A stretch of 64,000 bases of DNA from Morganella morganii (GCF_019243775.1 NZ_CP069157.1:1488001-1552000), one strand, 5' to 3'. Positions 1 to 11,085 are shown, numbered from the stretch's first letter. Made by a program: numbers and translations. The notes: generated by a model not told the origin, from the sequence alone.

Positions 1-805
1 CATTACTGACTTCCTGCATCTGATCCTGCATGTGTTTCAGGTCTTTTTTCAGATTACGGATAATTTTACTGAGATCATAGATCCGTTGACTGACTGTTGT
101 TCTGGTATCGACCAGCTGAGCATAGCTCAGCCCCTCTGTCAGAGTATTTACTACAGCGGAAATAACACGCTGGAGTTCATTGAGAATAAATCGTTCGGAA
201 GAGGACAACTCTACATCCTTCAGTTGTTCAGCGGTTGGCAGTGTGGTTGTACCGAAGATTGACTGAAATCCGCGCTGATGAATAATCTCTTCTGACTGAA
301 TAATTACAGCCAGTTTTTCCTCCCAATACAATTTATCACAGGTAAATTTTTCAATATCCGGCAGTGCCATGGTGATCGTTTTGTCCAGATAGGACTGCTG
401 ATGTAATAATCCGCCCTGCAGTAACGGGAGCGCGGTAGTATCATATTCAGTATTAAACTGAGTATTAATCGTATTCACAGAATGATAGATGGTATTAATC
501 TGACTGAGCAAAAACCCGTAAATTTGTTTTTCATGAGGTAGTGAAAAAGAATTAGCTTCGGTATCCGAAGAGAGGGCATTAAATAGAACATCCGGATCTA
601 AACTATGCAGCTGAGAATAAATGGTTGCGGATTCTGATGAAATAATATTCAGCATCCGTGTCTGCCATTTTTTAATATCACGGAGCTGAGCATGCAGATC
701 AGCGGTAGGTAATGACAATGCTTCAATATTCTTACTGATATCATTAATTTTAGCTTTAATATGTGCCAGGGTAATGTTTTCAGGATTGATGTCAGAATAT
801 ATCAT
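1..805 (-). CDS. xaxB: XaxB-like binary pore-forming toxin subunit B (C-terminus cut by window edge)
   Basis: An open frame reads from an ATG at 805 to the left edge (about 268 residues) with no stop. A strong ribosome binding site (AAGGAG, 7 bases upstream) precedes it. The start lies 14 bases after the xaxA stop, so the two genes are one operon and probably translationally linked. The protein is mostly helical and rich in Gln, Leu and Ile, with heptad-like stretches towards the end of the visible part, as expected for the long helical bundle of alpha-xenorhabdolysin B (YaxB/XaxB). In known XaxAB/YaxAB systems subunit B, activated by A, inserts into the host membrane to form the pore. The family call rests mainly on pairing with the A subunit and helical character; the C-terminal region is not visible. 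Confidence 0.75.
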   Translation of the reverse strand, partial: MIYSDINPENITLAHIKAKINDISKNIEALSLPTADLHAQLRDIKKWQTRMLNIISSESATIYSQLHSLDPDVLFNALSSDTEANSFSLPHEKQIYGFLLSQINTIYHSVNTINTQFNTEYDTTALPLLQGGLLHQQSYLDKTITMALPDIEKFTCDKLYWEEKLAVIIQSEEIIHQRGFQSIFGTTTLPTAEQLKDVELSSSERFILNELQRVISAVVNTLTEGLSYAQLVDTRTTVSQRIYDLSKIIRNLKKDLKHMQDQMQEVSN

Positions 806-819
806 AATAATCTCCTTCA

Positions 820-2019
820 TTATGCTGCCAGATTAGCGGTATCAAAAATAGCGACGAGTTCTTTTGCATAGCCACGAACACGCTGCCAGGGAAGTGTGAT
901 TTTTTTCAGATGCAAAGAAAATTGTAAGAGGCTGTATGCATCATTTATCTGCATAAAGGTATTCAGGGATTCAGTAATTTCTGTCAGCATGACCTGCCAC
1001 ATGAAATCGAGATGATCGACGGCAACATGAGCATCAGTAAAATAACCGTCCAGTGTGCTCAGTTCTTTATCCAGTCTGATAATCAGCTGTTGTATAGCTT
1101 GCCGGGAAATAACCTGTTCTTCCAGCTCTGCTACTTCTTCCAGTAATTTATTTTTACGGCGGCGTACCTGTTCGGCGCGGTAACCAAAAATACCCCCTGT
1201 GATAATCAGCCCGATAATACCGCCGACCAGACCGGAGAATGAGAGCTTCACAAACTGGCTGTACTCGCGCTTCAGAATTTCAATCTCTTCATTTCTGACC
1301 CGTATCTCAGACTGCAGTTCGCGGGTGGTGTCACCATCCCGGTTTTTTAATAATATTTTTTGTTTACGTTTGACTTCATAAATCAGAGACGGAATTTCAT
1401 TCCCGGATTCATCTGTTCCGCCGGTTAATTCCAGCCGGAAGCGGGAAATGATATTTTTTACCTGCTGTGTTTTTTGCCGTTCTTCCGTAATATCGTCTTT
1501 CATGGCAGATAATATTTTTGTCAGTTCTCCGGAAATAACGTTGTCCTGCCTCCTGTAAGTGATATCTTTTAATTTATCCGCGGTTGCATCCTGTAATAAA
1601 ACTTCAGCCCGGCGGATCACCGGCATTTCATTGATGGCATTCAGAATATAGTTACCGGTTGCCGTAATAGCGGCACCGGCAATTTCAAGATCAATCGCCT
1701 GTTGTTTTGTCATGGATTCAACATGCTCCCAGCTCAGAGCATGCTGATGAATATGGACAAATAAATGCTGAATATTATGAGGCTCAAAACCGGGCAGCTC
1801 TGTATCTCTGTATCCGATAAACTCAATAACATCTTCTGTTTCCCGGGGAAGGGTCATTCCGTAGTGAATATAACGTTTGATATGAACCAGATCATTATGT
1901 GTGAATATACCCGCAGGCCGGAAAGTATCGTCTTCTTCATTCAGAAGTAACTTTAACGTGGCGGGGGCAATTTCATCCGCTGTAATAATCCGGTCAACCG
2001 GCATGGTTTGTGTGTGCAT
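820..2019 (-). CDS. xaxA: XaxA-like binary pore-forming toxin subunit A
   Basis: Alpha-xenorhabdolysin/YaxA family cytolysin component of 399 residues. I use the ATG at 2019 because GGGAG sits 8 bases upstream; the longer frame starting at 2106 has no such signal. The protein is almost entirely helical. It has a long charged coiled-coil-like stretch (about residues 150-255) and a hydrophobic Gly/Ile-rich segment at about 259-280 followed at once by an Arg/Lys cluster, then further amphipathic helices. This matches the XaxA/YaxA plan of a helical stalk with a hydrophobic foot. In related systems subunit A binds the membrane and recruits B into a large pore that lyses insect or mammalian cells. 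There is no cleavable signal peptide. The gene is divergent from menF. Confidence 0.82.
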   Translation of the reverse strand: MHTQTMPVDRIITADEIAPATLKLLLNEEDDTFRPAGIFTHNDLVHIKRYIHYGMTLPRETEDVIEFIGYRDTELPGFEPHNIQHLFVHIHQHALSWEHVESMTKQQAIDLEIAGAAITATGNYILNAINEMPVIRRAEVLLQDATADKLKDITYRRQDNVISGELTKILSAMKDDITEERQKTQQVKNIISRFRLELTGGTDESGNEIPSLIYEVKRKQKILLKNRDGDTTRELQSEIRVRNEEIEILKREYSQFVKLSFSGLVGGIIGLIITGGIFGYRAEQVRRRKNKLLEEVAELEEQVISRQAIQQLIIRLDKELSTLDGYFTDAHVAVDHLDFMWQVMLTEITESLNTFMQINDAYSLLQFSLHLKKITLPWQRVRGYAKELVAIFDTANLAA

Positions 2020-2159
2020 AAATATCTCCCTGTAATGAGATACGTAACTCTGTGGTGAATGGGGCCGAAGCAGAATCGGTTTCCGCATTAATTGTTCAAA
2101 ATGCACAACGGTGACAAGGATAAAAAAGAAGGATGGTTTTAATAATTTTTATCTCACCG

Positions 2160-2165
2160 TATAAT
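2160..2165 (+). promoter_or_regulatory. Candidate -10 element of the men operon promoter
   Basis: A perfect TATAAT lies 39 bases before the menF GTG start in the xaxA-menF divergent gap. No good -35 hexamer is visible at the ideal distance, so the promoter may be weak or activator-dependent. Assignment to menF is inferred from position. Confidence 0.4.
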
Positions 2166-2203
2166 CACAGAGACCCGCGCATTTTGCATATCCGGAGCAA
2201 GCA

Positions 2204-3535
2204 GTGACTCTTTTTTCTGATTTTATTTCTCAGGTCTGTACTGAAATAACGCATAACAAAAATAAACCCGATGGTATTTATCAGTACGCGGTGACTCTGT
2301 CGCCATTACTGGCAGCGGTATTACCCCCGTCAGCGCTGACCGGCTGGCTGAATGCGCAGACCTGCTGGCCGCAATTCTACTGGCAGCACCGCGACGGTAC
2401 AGAAACAGCGGCAGTGTGCGGGGAAGTGTGTCGCTTCACGCATATCAGTGATGCTCAGGCGCTGCTGGATACCTTACCGGCACAGAGTCAAATCCGGATC
2501 TGGGGGCTGAACAGCTGGCAGTTTGATACCCCGTCTCCGCCACAGGGTACCGGCGGCAGTTATCTGTTTGTTCCCCGTGCCGAACTGCGGATATCCGGCA
2601 GTGAAACACACTTTCTGGTCAATATTGACAGCCGCCGCCCGGCGGAAGAGACCACAGAATTTCTGCGTTCGCTGGTCTGGCAGACAGAAATTCCGGCATT
2701 GAACAGCACGGTTATCAGTGCGCGGCATCAGCCGGATGAAGCGGGCTGGACACAGCTGGTGACGGATGCGGTGACAGCCATTACCGGCGGAGAAATGGAA
2801 AAAGTAGTGACGGCCCGTAAAACCGCACTGGAACTCTCCGCGCCGGTCTCTCCGGCGGCATTTATGCAGGCCAGTTGTGACTGCAATCACCGCTGTTTTC
2901 ACTATATGCTTGCCACCGGACCAAATACTGCGTTTGTGGCTTCACCGCCGGAACGCCTCTATTTCAGGGCCGGAGCTCAGTTGTCTACCGAAGCGCTGGC
3001 GGGAACAGTGGCAAACTATCCGGAAGATGACCGCGCGGCACAAGCGGCGCAATGGCTTCTGGCTGATAAAAAGAATGTGCATGAAAACAGTGTGGTGGTT
3101 GATGATATTTGTCAGCGCCTGCAGGGGGCAGTCAGTGCGCTGGATGTGAGTGCAGCGGCGGTGATCCGCCTGCGCAAAGTGCAGCATCTTTACCGTGTTA
3201 TTTCTGCCACGTTATATGCCCCCCGTGACAGTGATTGTTTACAGCGTCTGCAGCCGACGGCCGCCGTTGCCGGTCTGCCGCGCAGTGCCGCGCTGGCCTT
3301 TTTACGGGATAACGAACCGTTTGACCGTGACTGGTATGCGGGCAGCGGCGGTTATTGCAGCCCGTCCCGCAGTGAATTTGCGGTGTCGCTGCGCTGTGCG
3401 AAAATCAGCGGCAGCCGGGTGGATTTGTATGCCGGAGCAGGCATTGTTGCCGGTTCGGATCCGCAGGCAGAGTGGTGTGAAATTGAAAATAAAGCCGCGG
3501 GTCTGAGAACACTGCTGGAGAGCGACGCTCACTGA
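2204..3535 (+). CDS. menF: Isochorismate synthase MenF
   Basis: Converts chorismate to isochorismate, the first committed step of menaquinone synthesis. The 443 residues match the usual MenF length. The chorismate-binding fold occupies the C-terminal two thirds: the segment around MEKVVTARK carries the conserved lysine region, ALAGT the substrate loop, and GSGGYCSP with YAGAGIV and the following W-EIENK the Mg2+/active-site glutamate region. The start is GTG, with GGAG 6 bases upstream. It is the first gene of a canonical menF-D-H-B-C-E operon. The 126-base gap to menD contains two short inverted repeats but no obvious terminator. Confidence 0.95.
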   Translation: MTLFSDFISQVCTEITHNKNKPDGIYQYAVTLSPLLAAVLPPSALTGWLNAQTCWPQFYWQHRDGTETAAVCGEVCRFTHISDAQALLDTLPAQSQIRIWGLNSWQFDTPSPPQGTGGSYLFVPRAELRISGSETHFLVNIDSRRPAEETTEFLRSLVWQTEIPALNSTVISARHQPDEAGWTQLVTDAVTAITGGEMEKVVTARKTALELSAPVSPAAFMQASCDCNHRCFHYMLATGPNTAFVASPPERLYFRAGAQLSTEALAGTVANYPEDDRAAQAAQWLLADKKNVHENSVVVDDICQRLQGAVSALDVSAAAVIRLRKVQHLYRVISATLYAPRDSDCLQRLQPTAAVAGLPRSAALAFLRDNEPFDRDWYAGSGGYCSPSRSEFAVSLRCAKISGSRVDLYAGAGIVAGSDPQAEWCEIENKAAGLRTLLESDAH

Positions 3536-3661
3536 TTGTGCAATTTTCTGCTTGCCGGGGCAGAAACCGTGAAATAATCCACCGGTTTATTGAACTACAT
3601 TAAGGTATTTCCTGAGTCAATCCGTAGACTACGGAGAACTACAGGTCAGGAAAGGTGAGCT

Positions 3662-5332
3662 ATGTCAAACAGTGCATTGAACCGCCGCTGGGCGGAAGTG
3701 ATTTTGGAGGCGCTGAGCCGTCACGGGCTGCGTCATATCTGTATCGCCCCGGGATCCCGGTCAACACCGCTGACACTGGCTGCTGCCGCCGATGACAAAT
3801 TTATCTGTCACACCCATTTTGATGAGCGCGGACTCGCGCATCTGGCGCTGGGACTGGCGAAAAGCACCCGGCTGCCGGTGGCGGTGATTGTCACCTCCGG
3901 TACGGCGGTGGCAAATCTTTATCCGGCACTGATTGAGGCCGGACTGACCGGCGAACGCCTCGTTTTTCTGACCGCCGACCGCCCGCCGGAACTGATTGAC
4001 TGCGGTGCAAACCAGGCTATCCGCCAGCCCGGTATTTTTTCTTCTCATCCGTTTGCCGCACTGGCATTGCCGCGTCCGGTTTTTGATATCCCGGCGTCCT
4101 GGCTGGTCTCTTCCCTCGATGACATCATGAACCGCCTGCAGCACGGCGCAGCGCATATTAACTGTCCGTTTGCCGAACCGCTGTATGACGATGACGGACA
4201 GACCGGCAAAGAATGGCAGGCACAACTCGGCAACTGGTGGCAGAGTGATAAACCCTGGTTGCAGCAGACCCGTTGTACATCGGTGATCAGCGTGGATGAC
4301 TGGTTCTTCTGGCGGCAGAAAAAAGGTGTGATTATTGCCGGACGTATGCAGGCCGCTGAAGGTAAACAGTTGCGCCAGTGGGCTGAATGTCTCGGCTGGC
4401 CGCTGATCAGTGATGTGCTTTCCCAGACCGGGCAACTGCTGCCGCATGCGGATCTCTGGCTGGCATCCCCGCGTTACCGCGAAGTACTGGCTCAGGCGGA
4501 TGTGGTGATCCAGTTCGGCTCAAGCCTGACCGGTAAACGGCTTTTACAGTGGCAGGCTGCCTGCATGCCGCCGGAATACTGGATTGTGGATACCATCCCG
4601 GGACGGCTGGATCCGGCAAATCACCGGGGCCGCAAATTTGAATGCAGTGTCAGCGAATGGCTGGATGACCATCCGGCACAAACCCGCACACCGTGGGCTC
4701 CGCAACTGGCGGAATGGACGCGGGCACTGAACACGCATGTTACAGAAACCCTGGGCGATGGCTGGGGCGAGGCGCAGATTGCCTGCCGCCTGCCGGAACT
4801 GCTGCCGCCGCAGGGCATTTTATTTGCCGGTAACAGCCTGATTGTCCGGCTGATTGATGCGTTTGCTCAACTGCCGTGCGGTTATCCTGTGTACAGCAAC
4901 CGGGGCGCGAGCGGTATCGACGGCCTGATTTCCACGGCGGCCGGTGTTCAGCGCGGCAGTGCCAAACCGGCACTTGCTGTCGTCGGGGATATCTCCGCGC
5001 TGTATGATCTCAACAGCCTGGCACTGCTGCGTTATACCTCCGGGCCGTTTGTTCTGCTGATCGTCAACAACAATGGCGGACAAATCTTTTCCATGCTGCC
5101 GACACCGGAACAGGAGCGTCAGCGCTTTTACTGTATGCCGCAGTCGGTCAGTTTTGCCGGTGCCGCGCAGATGTTCGGCCTCAGCTACAGTGCCCCGCAG
5201 GACTGGCCGTCACTGAAAGCCGCCGTCAGCAAAGCCTGGTCACAGCACTCTGCTACCGTGATTGAGGTGGTGACAAACGGCGACGAGGGCGCAAAATACC
5301 TTCAGCAGCTGGTCCGTGAGGCAGCACAATGA
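3662..5332 (+). CDS. menD: SEPHCHC synthase MenD
   Basis: Thiamine-diphosphate enzyme of 556 residues, the size of E. coli MenD. It decarboxylates 2-oxoglutarate and adds the product to isochorismate to give SEPHCHC. The N-terminal Pyr domain contains [10 protein letters not shown] and the [12 protein letters not shown] stretch with the cofactor-activating glutamate. The C-terminal PP domain shows [14 protein letters not shown] and the GD...N cofactor motif, beginning [14 protein letters not shown] and ending at NNNGGQIF. The ATG is preceded by AGGAAAGGTGAG. The last four bases overlap menH (ATGA), so the two are translationally coupled. Confidence 0.96.
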   Translation: MSNSALNRRWAEVILEALSRHGLRHICIAPGSRSTPLTLAAAADDKFICHTHFDERGLAHLALGLAKSTRLPVAVIVTSGTAVANLYPALIEAGLTGERLVFLTADRPPELIDCGANQAIRQPGIFSSHPFAALALPRPVFDIPASWLVSSLDDIMNRLQHGAAHINCPFAEPLYDDDGQTGKEWQAQLGNWWQSDKPWLQQTRCTSVISVDDWFFWRQKKGVIIAGRMQAAEGKQLRQWAECLGWPLISDVLSQTGQLLPHADLWLASPRYREVLAQADVVIQFGSSLTGKRLLQWQAACMPPEYWIVDTIPGRLDPANHRGRKFECSVSEWLDDHPAQTRTPWAPQLAEWTRALNTHVTETLGDGWGEAQIACRLPELLPPQGILFAGNSLIVRLIDAFAQLPCGYPVYSNRGASGIDGLISTAAGVQRGSAKPALAVVGDISALYDLNSLALLRYTSGPFVLLIVNNNGGQIFSMLPTPEQERQRFYCMPQSVSFAGAAQMFGLSYSAPQDWPSLKAAVSKAWSQHSATVIEVVTNGDEGAKYLQQLVREAAQ

Positions 5333-6102
5333 CGGTTCTGGCCGCACAGCGCTGTTATGCGGACAGGCCCGGTCCGTGGCTGGTCTGGCTGCACGGTCTG
5401 TGGGGAAATAAAGAAGAGTGGCTGACGGCAGCAGCAGAAGCCGGAAATTATCCCTCATTACTGATTGATTTGCCGGGTCACGGCGGCTCACAATCCGTCC
5501 GCGCAAAAAATTTTCCGCATGTCAGTCAGCTGATTGCTGATACCCTGGCCGCACATCAGGCAGACGATTACTGGCTGATTGGCTACTCTCTCGGCGGGCG
5601 GCTGGCGATGTATCACGCTGCATACGGTGAGCGGGCAGGGTTGCGCGGGCTGATTATTGAAGCCGGCAACCCCGGGCTTGCCACACTCGATGAGCGCAAT
5701 GCCCGGCTGCTGCATGATAACCGCTGGGCACAACAGTTACGTGAACGTCCGCTGGCATCGGTGCTGTATGACTGGTATCGTCAGGGCGTTTTTGCTGATC
5801 TCAACGAGGTTCAGCGACAGCAGCGGGTAGAGCAGCATCTGCATCATAATGCTTTTGCGATCGCGGATATGCTGTCGGACACCTCGCTCGGGCATCAGCC
5901 GCAGCTGGCGGAGAAACTGCATGCCCTGAATCTGCCGCTGCTCTATCTCTGCGGTGAGCGGGACAGCAAATTCCGCGCCATTGCAGAGGCACACCATTTT
6001 CCGTTACGGACTATCCAATATGCCGGGCATAACACCCATCAGGCAAATCCCGCTGCGTTTGCGGAGACAGTCCGGACATTTTTATCATTACATTCTGTTT
6101 AA
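5329..6102 (+). CDS. menH: SHCHC synthase MenH (alpha/beta hydrolase)
   Basis: Eliminates pyruvate from SEPHCHC to give SHCHC. Alpha/beta-hydrolase fold of 257 residues. The oxyanion-side motif [11 protein letters not shown] is near the N-terminus, the nucleophile elbow is GYSLGG (Ser near residue 86), and the catalytic His lies in AGHNTHQ near the C-terminus. The start overlaps the menD stop by four bases. Length and place in the operon agree with E. coli MenH. Confidence 0.94.
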   Translation: MTVLAAQRCYADRPGPWLVWLHGLWGNKEEWLTAAAEAGNYPSLLIDLPGHGGSQSVRAKNFPHVSQLIADTLAAHQADDYWLIGYSLGGRLAMYHAAYGERAGLRGLIIEAGNPGLATLDERNARLLHDNRWAQQLRERPLASVLYDWYRQGVFADLNEVQRQQRVEQHLHHNAFAIADMLSDTSLGHQPQLAEKLHALNLPLLYLCGERDSKFRAIAEAHHFPLRTIQYAGHNTHQANPAAFAETVRTFLSLHSV

Positions 6103-6115
6103 GGAACTCACCGCT

Positions 6116-6973
6116 ATGATGTATCCGAGCGAAGAAAAGCTCTCTGCCCCGGTTGAATGGGTCGACTGCACCGGCGATTATCAGGATATTCTGTTTCATA
6201 AATCAAAAGACGGTATCGCCAAAATCACCATTAACCGTCCGCAGGTGCGCAACGCGTTCCGTCCGTTAACAGTGAAAGAGATGATCAGTGCGCTGGCGAA
6301 TGCCCGTTATGATGACGGCATCGGTACCATTATTTTTACCGGACAGGGCGAAAAAGCCTTCTGTGCGGGCGGTGACCAGAAAATCCGCGGTGACTACGGC
6401 GGCTACCGTGATGACAGCGGCACACATCATCTGAATGTGCTCGATTTACAGCGTGATATCCGTACCTGTCCGAAGCCGGTGGTGGCGATGGTGGCGGGGT
6501 ATGCTATCGGCGGCGGCCATGTGCTGCACATGATTTGCGACCTGACCATTGCGGCGGATAATGCGGTATTCGGTCAGACCGGGCCGAAAGTCGGTTCATT
6601 TGACGGCGGCTGGGGCGCTTCTTATATGGCGCGGATTGTCGGCCAGAAGAAAGCCCGTGAAATCTGGTTCCTGTGCCGTCAGTACAATGCACAGGAAGCG
6701 CTGGATATGGGACTGGTCAACACCGTGGTGCCTTACGCGGATCTGGAAAAAGAAACCGTGCGCTGGTGCCGTGAGATGCTGGAAAACAGCCCGATGGCGC
6801 TGCGCTGCCTGAAAGCGGCACTCAATGCGGATTGTGACGGCCAGTCCGGTCTGCAGGAGCTGGCGGGTAATGCCACCATGCTGTTCTACATGACCGAAGA
6901 AGGTCAGGAAGGGCGTAATGCATTCAACGAAAAACGCTCACCGGATTTCTCTAAATTCAAACGTAACCCGTAA
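6116..6973 (+). CDS. menB: 1,4-dihydroxy-2-naphthoyl-CoA synthase MenB
   Basis: Crotonase-family ring-closing enzyme that converts o-succinylbenzoyl-CoA to DHNA-CoA. With the ATG at 6116 the protein is 285 residues, exactly the E. coli length, and begins MMYPSEEKL, aligning with E. coli MIYPDEAML. Longer readings back into menH are therefore rejected. AAGGA lies about ten bases upstream. Visible landmarks are [10 protein letters not shown], the oxyanion-hole stretches CAGGDQK and [10 protein letters not shown], and the C-terminal FKRNP. The stop overlaps the menC start by one base. Confidence 0.97.
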   Translation: MMYPSEEKLSAPVEWVDCTGDYQDILFHKSKDGIAKITINRPQVRNAFRPLTVKEMISALANARYDDGIGTIIFTGQGEKAFCAGGDQKIRGDYGGYRDDSGTHHLNVLDLQRDIRTCPKPVVAMVAGYAIGGGHVLHMICDLTIAADNAVFGQTGPKVGSFDGGWGASYMARIVGQKKAREIWFLCRQYNAQEALDMGLVNTVVPYADLEKETVRWCREMLENSPMALRCLKAALNADCDGQSGLQELAGNATMLFYMTEEGQEGRNAFNEKRSPDFSKFKRNP

Positions 6974-7944
6974 TGCGCCACGCTACACTGTACAGTTTCA
7001 GCCTGCCGATGGAGGCAGGCGTTATTCTGCGTAATCAGCGCCTGAAAACCCGTGACGGACTGCTGGTCTGTCTGCGGGAAGATGACCGCGAAGGATGGGG
7101 GGAAATCTCCCCGCTGCCGGAATTCAGCCGAGAAACCCTCACTGAAGCACAACAGGCGGCGGAAGCGTGGATTGCGGCCTGGTGTCAGCGCAGCAATCCG
7201 GCGGAAAGCCCGCTGCCGTCAGTCGCATTCGGGCTGAGCTGCGCACTTGCTGAGCTGGATGATACGCTGCCGCAGACTCTCAATACCCGCAAAGCACCGC
7301 TCTGTACCGGTGACCCGGATGATCTGATCCTTGCGCTCGATGCCATGGAAGGTGAGAAAATCGCTAAAGTGAAAGTCGGGCTGTATGAGGCGGTTCGTGA
7401 CGGTATGGTGGTCAATTTACTGCTGGAGGCGGTGCCGGATCTGCGTCTGCGCCTGGATGCCAACCGCAGCTGGACCCGTACCAAAGCGGATGGTTTCGCG
7501 AAATATGTGGCACCGGAGCACCGCACCCGGATTGATTTTCTCGAAGAGCCGTGCAAAACGCCGGAAGAATCCCTGTGTTATGCGCAGGATACCGGTATTG
7601 CTATCGCCTGGGATGAATCTGTCCGTGAACCGGGCTTTACGGTAACAGCACAGCCCGGCGTGGCAGCGATTGTGATCAAACCCACGCTGACGGGCAGTAT
7701 CGCCCGCTGCCGTGAACTGATCACAGCGGCGCACCGCGAAGGGTTGCAGGCGGTGATCAGCTCCTCGGTGGAGAGCAGTTTCGGCCTGACACAACTGGCC
7801 CGTCTTGCCGGATGGCTGACGCCGGATACCCTGCCGGGGCTGGATACGCTCTCCCTGATGCAGTCACAGCTGGTGCGTCCGTGGCCGGGCAGTACACTGA
7901 CACTGATAACCGCAGATCAATTAACTCAGACAGGACAATGGTAA
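6973..7944 (+). CDS. menC: o-Succinylbenzoate synthase MenC
   Basis: Enolase-superfamily enzyme that dehydrates SHCHC to o-succinylbenzoate, 323 residues. The catalytic series of the family is readable in order: KVKVG (catalytic Lys), LDANRSW (metal Asp), FLEEPC (metal Glu), WDES (metal Asp) and VIKPT (second Lys). The start ATG shares one base with the menB stop and the TAA shares one base with the menE start, so menB-C-E are tightly coupled. Confidence 0.95.
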   Translation: MRHATLYSFSLPMEAGVILRNQRLKTRDGLLVCLREDDREGWGEISPLPEFSRETLTEAQQAAEAWIAAWCQRSNPAESPLPSVAFGLSCALAELDDTLPQTLNTRKAPLCTGDPDDLILALDAMEGEKIAKVKVGLYEAVRDGMVVNLLLEAVPDLRLRLDANRSWTRTKADGFAKYVAPEHRTRIDFLEEPCKTPEESLCYAQDTGIAIAWDESVREPGFTVTAQPGVAAIVIKPTLTGSIARCRELITAAHREGLQAVISSSVESSFGLTQLARLAGWLTPDTLPGLDTLSLMQSQLVRPWPGSTLTLITADQLTQTGQW

Positions 7945-9335
7945 TGACGGCAGCACAATGGCCGTGGGTTGCGCATGCTCAGCAGACACCGGATAAAACT
8001 GCGCTGCGCTGTGCGGACTCATCGCTGACATGGACAGAACTGGCAGTTCTCGCGGATGCCCGCGCCGCCGGGTTTTATCAGCAGGGATTGCGGGAAAGTA
8101 ACTGCGTGGTGCTGCGCGGCAAAAACAGCACAGAGCTGGTAATCGATTTTCTGGCGCTGCTGCGCTGCGGGGCAGTGATTCTGATACTCAATCCCGCATT
8201 ACCGCGCGGGTTACAGGCAGAACTGGTCGCGTCTCTCGATGCGGATTATGTGTGTGACCGGAGCGACGGTACAATCGCGCTGCCGCTGAAAACACTGGAT
8301 CCGTCTGTGACCGGCATGGCTCCGCCGGACGTGATCCCGCATCCGAAACGGCTGGCAACGCTGATACTGACCTCCGGATCCACCGGGTTACCGAAAGCCA
8401 TTGCCCACCGTCCGGTCGCACATCTGGCTGCGGCGCAGGGCGTGGTTTCACTGCTGGACTATCAGGCAGATGACAGCTGGCTGTTATCACTGCCGCTGTG
8501 TCATGTTTCCGGACAGGGGATTCTCTGGCGCTGGCTGCTGCAGGGCGGGGAAATGGTTCTCAGGGCGGAGGGGGAAACGCTGGCGGAATCGCTGCGCGGA
8601 TGTACTCATGCTTCTCTGGTACCAACACAGCTCTGGCGTCTGCTGCAGTCACCGGACACACTACCGCCGCTGCGGGATGTTCTGCTCGGTGGTGCGGCTA
8701 TCCCTGTTGCGCTGACGGAAGCAGCGGAAGCCCGCGGGATCCGCTGCTGGTGCGGCTACGGTATGACCGAATTTGCCTCAACTGTCTGTGCCAAACGGGC
8801 GGACGGCAAACCGGGTGTCGGACATCCGCTGCACGGCAAAGATATCCGCCTGGATGAACAACAGCAAATCCTGGTTAAAGGTGACAGTTTTGCCGCCGGT
8901 GTCTGGCTGAATGGTGCACTGCATACACTGCCGTCCCATGACGGCTGGTATCCGACCCGCGACAAAGGCCATATGCAGGACGGTGAGCTGGTGATCGACG
9001 GCCGGCTGGATAATCTTTTCTGCTGCGGTGGTGAGAATGTGCAGCCGGAAGTGACAGAAAAGCAGCTTATGTACTATCCGCTGATCACGGAGTGTCTGGT
9101 GGTACCGGTCAGCAGCGAGGAGTTTGGTGCTGTACCGGTGTATCTGATCCGTGATTATGATGACTGGACAGACGAACAGCGTCAGCATTTCAGTGACTGG
9201 TGCCTGGCGGAACTGCCTGCATTTATGCGCCCGGCGGCCTGCTATGCATTACCGGAAGCGGATGCGGCCGGTGGTATCAAACGCACCCGCGCACCGCTGA
9301 TTCAGATGGCACAGGAGCGTTTTCACGCCAACTGA
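7944..9335 (+). CDS. menE: o-Succinylbenzoate-CoA ligase MenE
   Basis: AMP-forming ligase of 463 residues that activates o-succinylbenzoate. The ATP-binding motif LILTSGSTGLPKA, the GYGMTEFAST motif and the later D-GELVIDGRLDN hinge are visible. I choose the ATG at 7944 because AGGA sits 8 bases before it; the ATG six bases earlier is too close to that site. It is the last gene of the men operon and ends just before a bidirectional terminator shared with katA. Confidence 0.94.
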   Translation: MTAAQWPWVAHAQQTPDKTALRCADSSLTWTELAVLADARAAGFYQQGLRESNCVVLRGKNSTELVIDFLALLRCGAVILILNPALPRGLQAELVASLDADYVCDRSDGTIALPLKTLDPSVTGMAPPDVIPHPKRLATLILTSGSTGLPKAIAHRPVAHLAAAQGVVSLLDYQADDSWLLSLPLCHVSGQGILWRWLLQGGEMVLRAEGETLAESLRGCTHASLVPTQLWRLLQSPDTLPPLRDVLLGGAAIPVALTEAAEARGIRCWCGYGMTEFASTVCAKRADGKPGVGHPLHGKDIRLDEQQQILVKGDSFAAGVWLNGALHTLPSHDGWYPTRDKGHMQDGELVIDGRLDNLFCCGGENVQPEVTEKQLMYYPLITECLVVPVSSEEFGAVPVYLIRDYDDWTDEQRQHFSDWCLAELPAFMRPAACYALPEADAAGGIKRTRAPLIQMAQERFHAN

Positions 9336-9346
9336 ATGCATATAAA

Positions 9347-9379
9347 AAAACCGCTGCGGTCACGGACTGCAGCGGTTTT
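9347..9379. terminator. Bidirectional terminator between menE and katA
   Basis: An inverted repeat, AACCGCTGC...GCAGCGGTT, is flanked by an A-run on one side and a T-run on the other. It sits between convergent menE and katA and can serve both. Confidence 0.85.
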
Positions 9380-9396
9380 GTCAGGTTATCACACGA

Positions 9397-10839
9397 TTAT
9401 TTTTTCAGTTTCGCGATTGCGGCTTCCACACCGGCACCGTATTCCGGATGCACCTGTTTAAACAGTGCTATCTGGCGGGCTTGTGTTTCTTCGGCTGCCT
9501 GCACCAGTTCACCGGCGATACGGGCAAACATACGCTGATGCTCGGCGTCGCTGAGTAATTCATACAGCGCACGCGGCTGGCTGAAATAATCGGTATCTTC
9601 GCGGTGGTTCCAGTGGTCAGCGGCACCGTCCACAGACAGCGGCGGCTCGCTGAAATCCGGCTGTTCCTGAAAGAGACCGGCACTGTTCGGCTCATACGTT
9701 TCCGCATTACCGCTGTTACCGTCAATACGCATTGCGCCGTCACGGTGATAGTTGTGGAACGGGCAGCGTGGTTTATTGACCGGGATCTGATGGTGATTGA
9801 CCCCTAAACGGTAGCGGTGAGCATCGCCGTAGGAGAACAGACGGCCCTGCAACATTTTATCCGGTGAGAAACCAATGCCGGGAACCACGTTGGCCGGGCT
9901 GAATGCCGCCTGTTCCACATCGGAGAAATAGTTTTCAGGGTTACGGTTCAGCTCGAAATAACCGACATCCATCAGCGGATAATCCGCATGCGGCCATACT
10001 TTGGTCAGATCAAACGGGTTATACGGTACTTTTGCCGCGTCAGTTTCCGGCATTACCTGAATTTGCAGGTTCCAGCGCGGATAATCGCCTTTCTCGATCG
10101 CATTGAACAGATCACGCTGTGAACTTTCACGATCTTTCCCGATTAACTGCTCTGCTTCATCATCCATCAGGTTGGCAATACCCTGCTGGCAGCGGAAATG
10201 GAATTTCACCCAGAAACGCTCATTATTGCCGTTGATAAAGCTGTAAGTATGGCTGCCGAAGCCGTGCATATGGCGGAAGCTCTGCGGCAGACCACGGTCA
10301 CTGACATCGATGGTCAGCTGGTGGAGGGATTCAGGCAGATGAGAGAAGAAATCCCACTTATAAGCCATATTGCGCAGGTTGGTGCGCGGGTCACGTTTCA
10401 CCACGTGGTTCAGATCCGGGAATTTCAGCGGGTCACGCAGGTAGAACACCGGCGTGTTGTTACCGACCATATCCCAGTTACCTTCCTCGGTATAAAATTT
10501 CAGGGCAAAGCCGCGGATGTCGCGCTCTGCATCTGCCGCGCCGCGCTCACCGGCCACGGTGGAGAAGCGGGCAAACATATCGGTTTTTTTACCGACCTGA
10601 GAGAAAATTTTTGCGCGGGTAAAACGGGTAATATCATGGGTTACTGTAAATGTACCGAACGCACCGGAGCCTTTGGCGTGCATACGGCGCTCAGGGATCA
10701 CTTCGCGGTCAAAATGCGCCAGTTTTTCCAGAAACCACACATCCTGTAACAGCATCGGGCCGCGTTTTCCGGCAGTCATGACATTGTTGTTATCAACGAC
10801 GGGTGCGCCCGCAGCCGTTGTTAATCCTTTCTTTTTCAT
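9397..10839 (-). CDS. katA: Haem catalase (small-subunit, clade 3 type)
   Basis: Breaks down hydrogen peroxide; 480 residues, close to the Proteus mirabilis catalase PMC. The ATG at 10839 has GGAG upstream and gives [13 protein letters not shown], the usual start of this group; the longer reading has no signal. The distal His lies in [12 protein letters not shown] (His54) and the distal Asn in [10 protein letters not shown]. The proximal Tyr lies in [14 protein letters not shown]. There is no signal peptide, so it is cytoplasmic. The gene is monocistronic and convergent with the men operon. Confidence 0.95.
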   Translation of the reverse strand: MKKKGLTTAAGAPVVDNNNVMTAGKRGPMLLQDVWFLEKLAHFDREVIPERRMHAKGSGAFGTFTVTHDITRFTRAKIFSQVGKKTDMFARFSTVAGERGAADAERDIRGFALKFYTEEGNWDMVGNNTPVFYLRDPLKFPDLNHVVKRDPRTNLRNMAYKWDFFSHLPESLHQLTIDVSDRGLPQSFRHMHGFGSHTYSFINGNNERFWVKFHFRCQQGIANLMDDEAEQLIGKDRESSQRDLFNAIEKGDYPRWNLQIQVMPETDAAKVPYNPFDLTKVWPHADYPLMDVGYFELNRNPENYFSDVEQAAFSPANVVPGIGFSPDKMLQGRLFSYGDAHRYRLGVNHHQIPVNKPRCPFHNYHRDGAMRIDGNSGNAETYEPNSAGLFQEQPDFSEPPLSVDGAADHWNHREDTDYFSQPRALYELLSDAEHQRMFARIAGELVQAAEETQARQIALFKQVHPEYGAGVEAAIAKLKK

Positions 10840-11085
10840 CACATATCTCCAGTCGGTAAAGGAAAAAAGACACTGATTGCAGAAATTGGCGCGATGTGCA
10901 AAATCAGCATGGTAAGTCATAAATTGCACTGAGCATTGTTGTTTTTATCTGTATTTATAACTTGGTATAAAATATAGCACTGTCATAAAAAGAATGTGTC
11001 GATTTGATGGATTGGTGTGACCTATTGATGGCGGATATAGATAACTTTACATAAAAATCAGAATATTAACTTTCAAACGGTGACA

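Noticed and set aside
3761..4447. Long antisense frame inside menD (228 codons)
   Set aside because: Mirror of a GC-rich coding frame; Cys/Arg/Gln-rich with no motif or ribosome binding site. The same applies to the antisense frames in rbs-rich genes such as trhP, ppk, ynbC and mdtABC.
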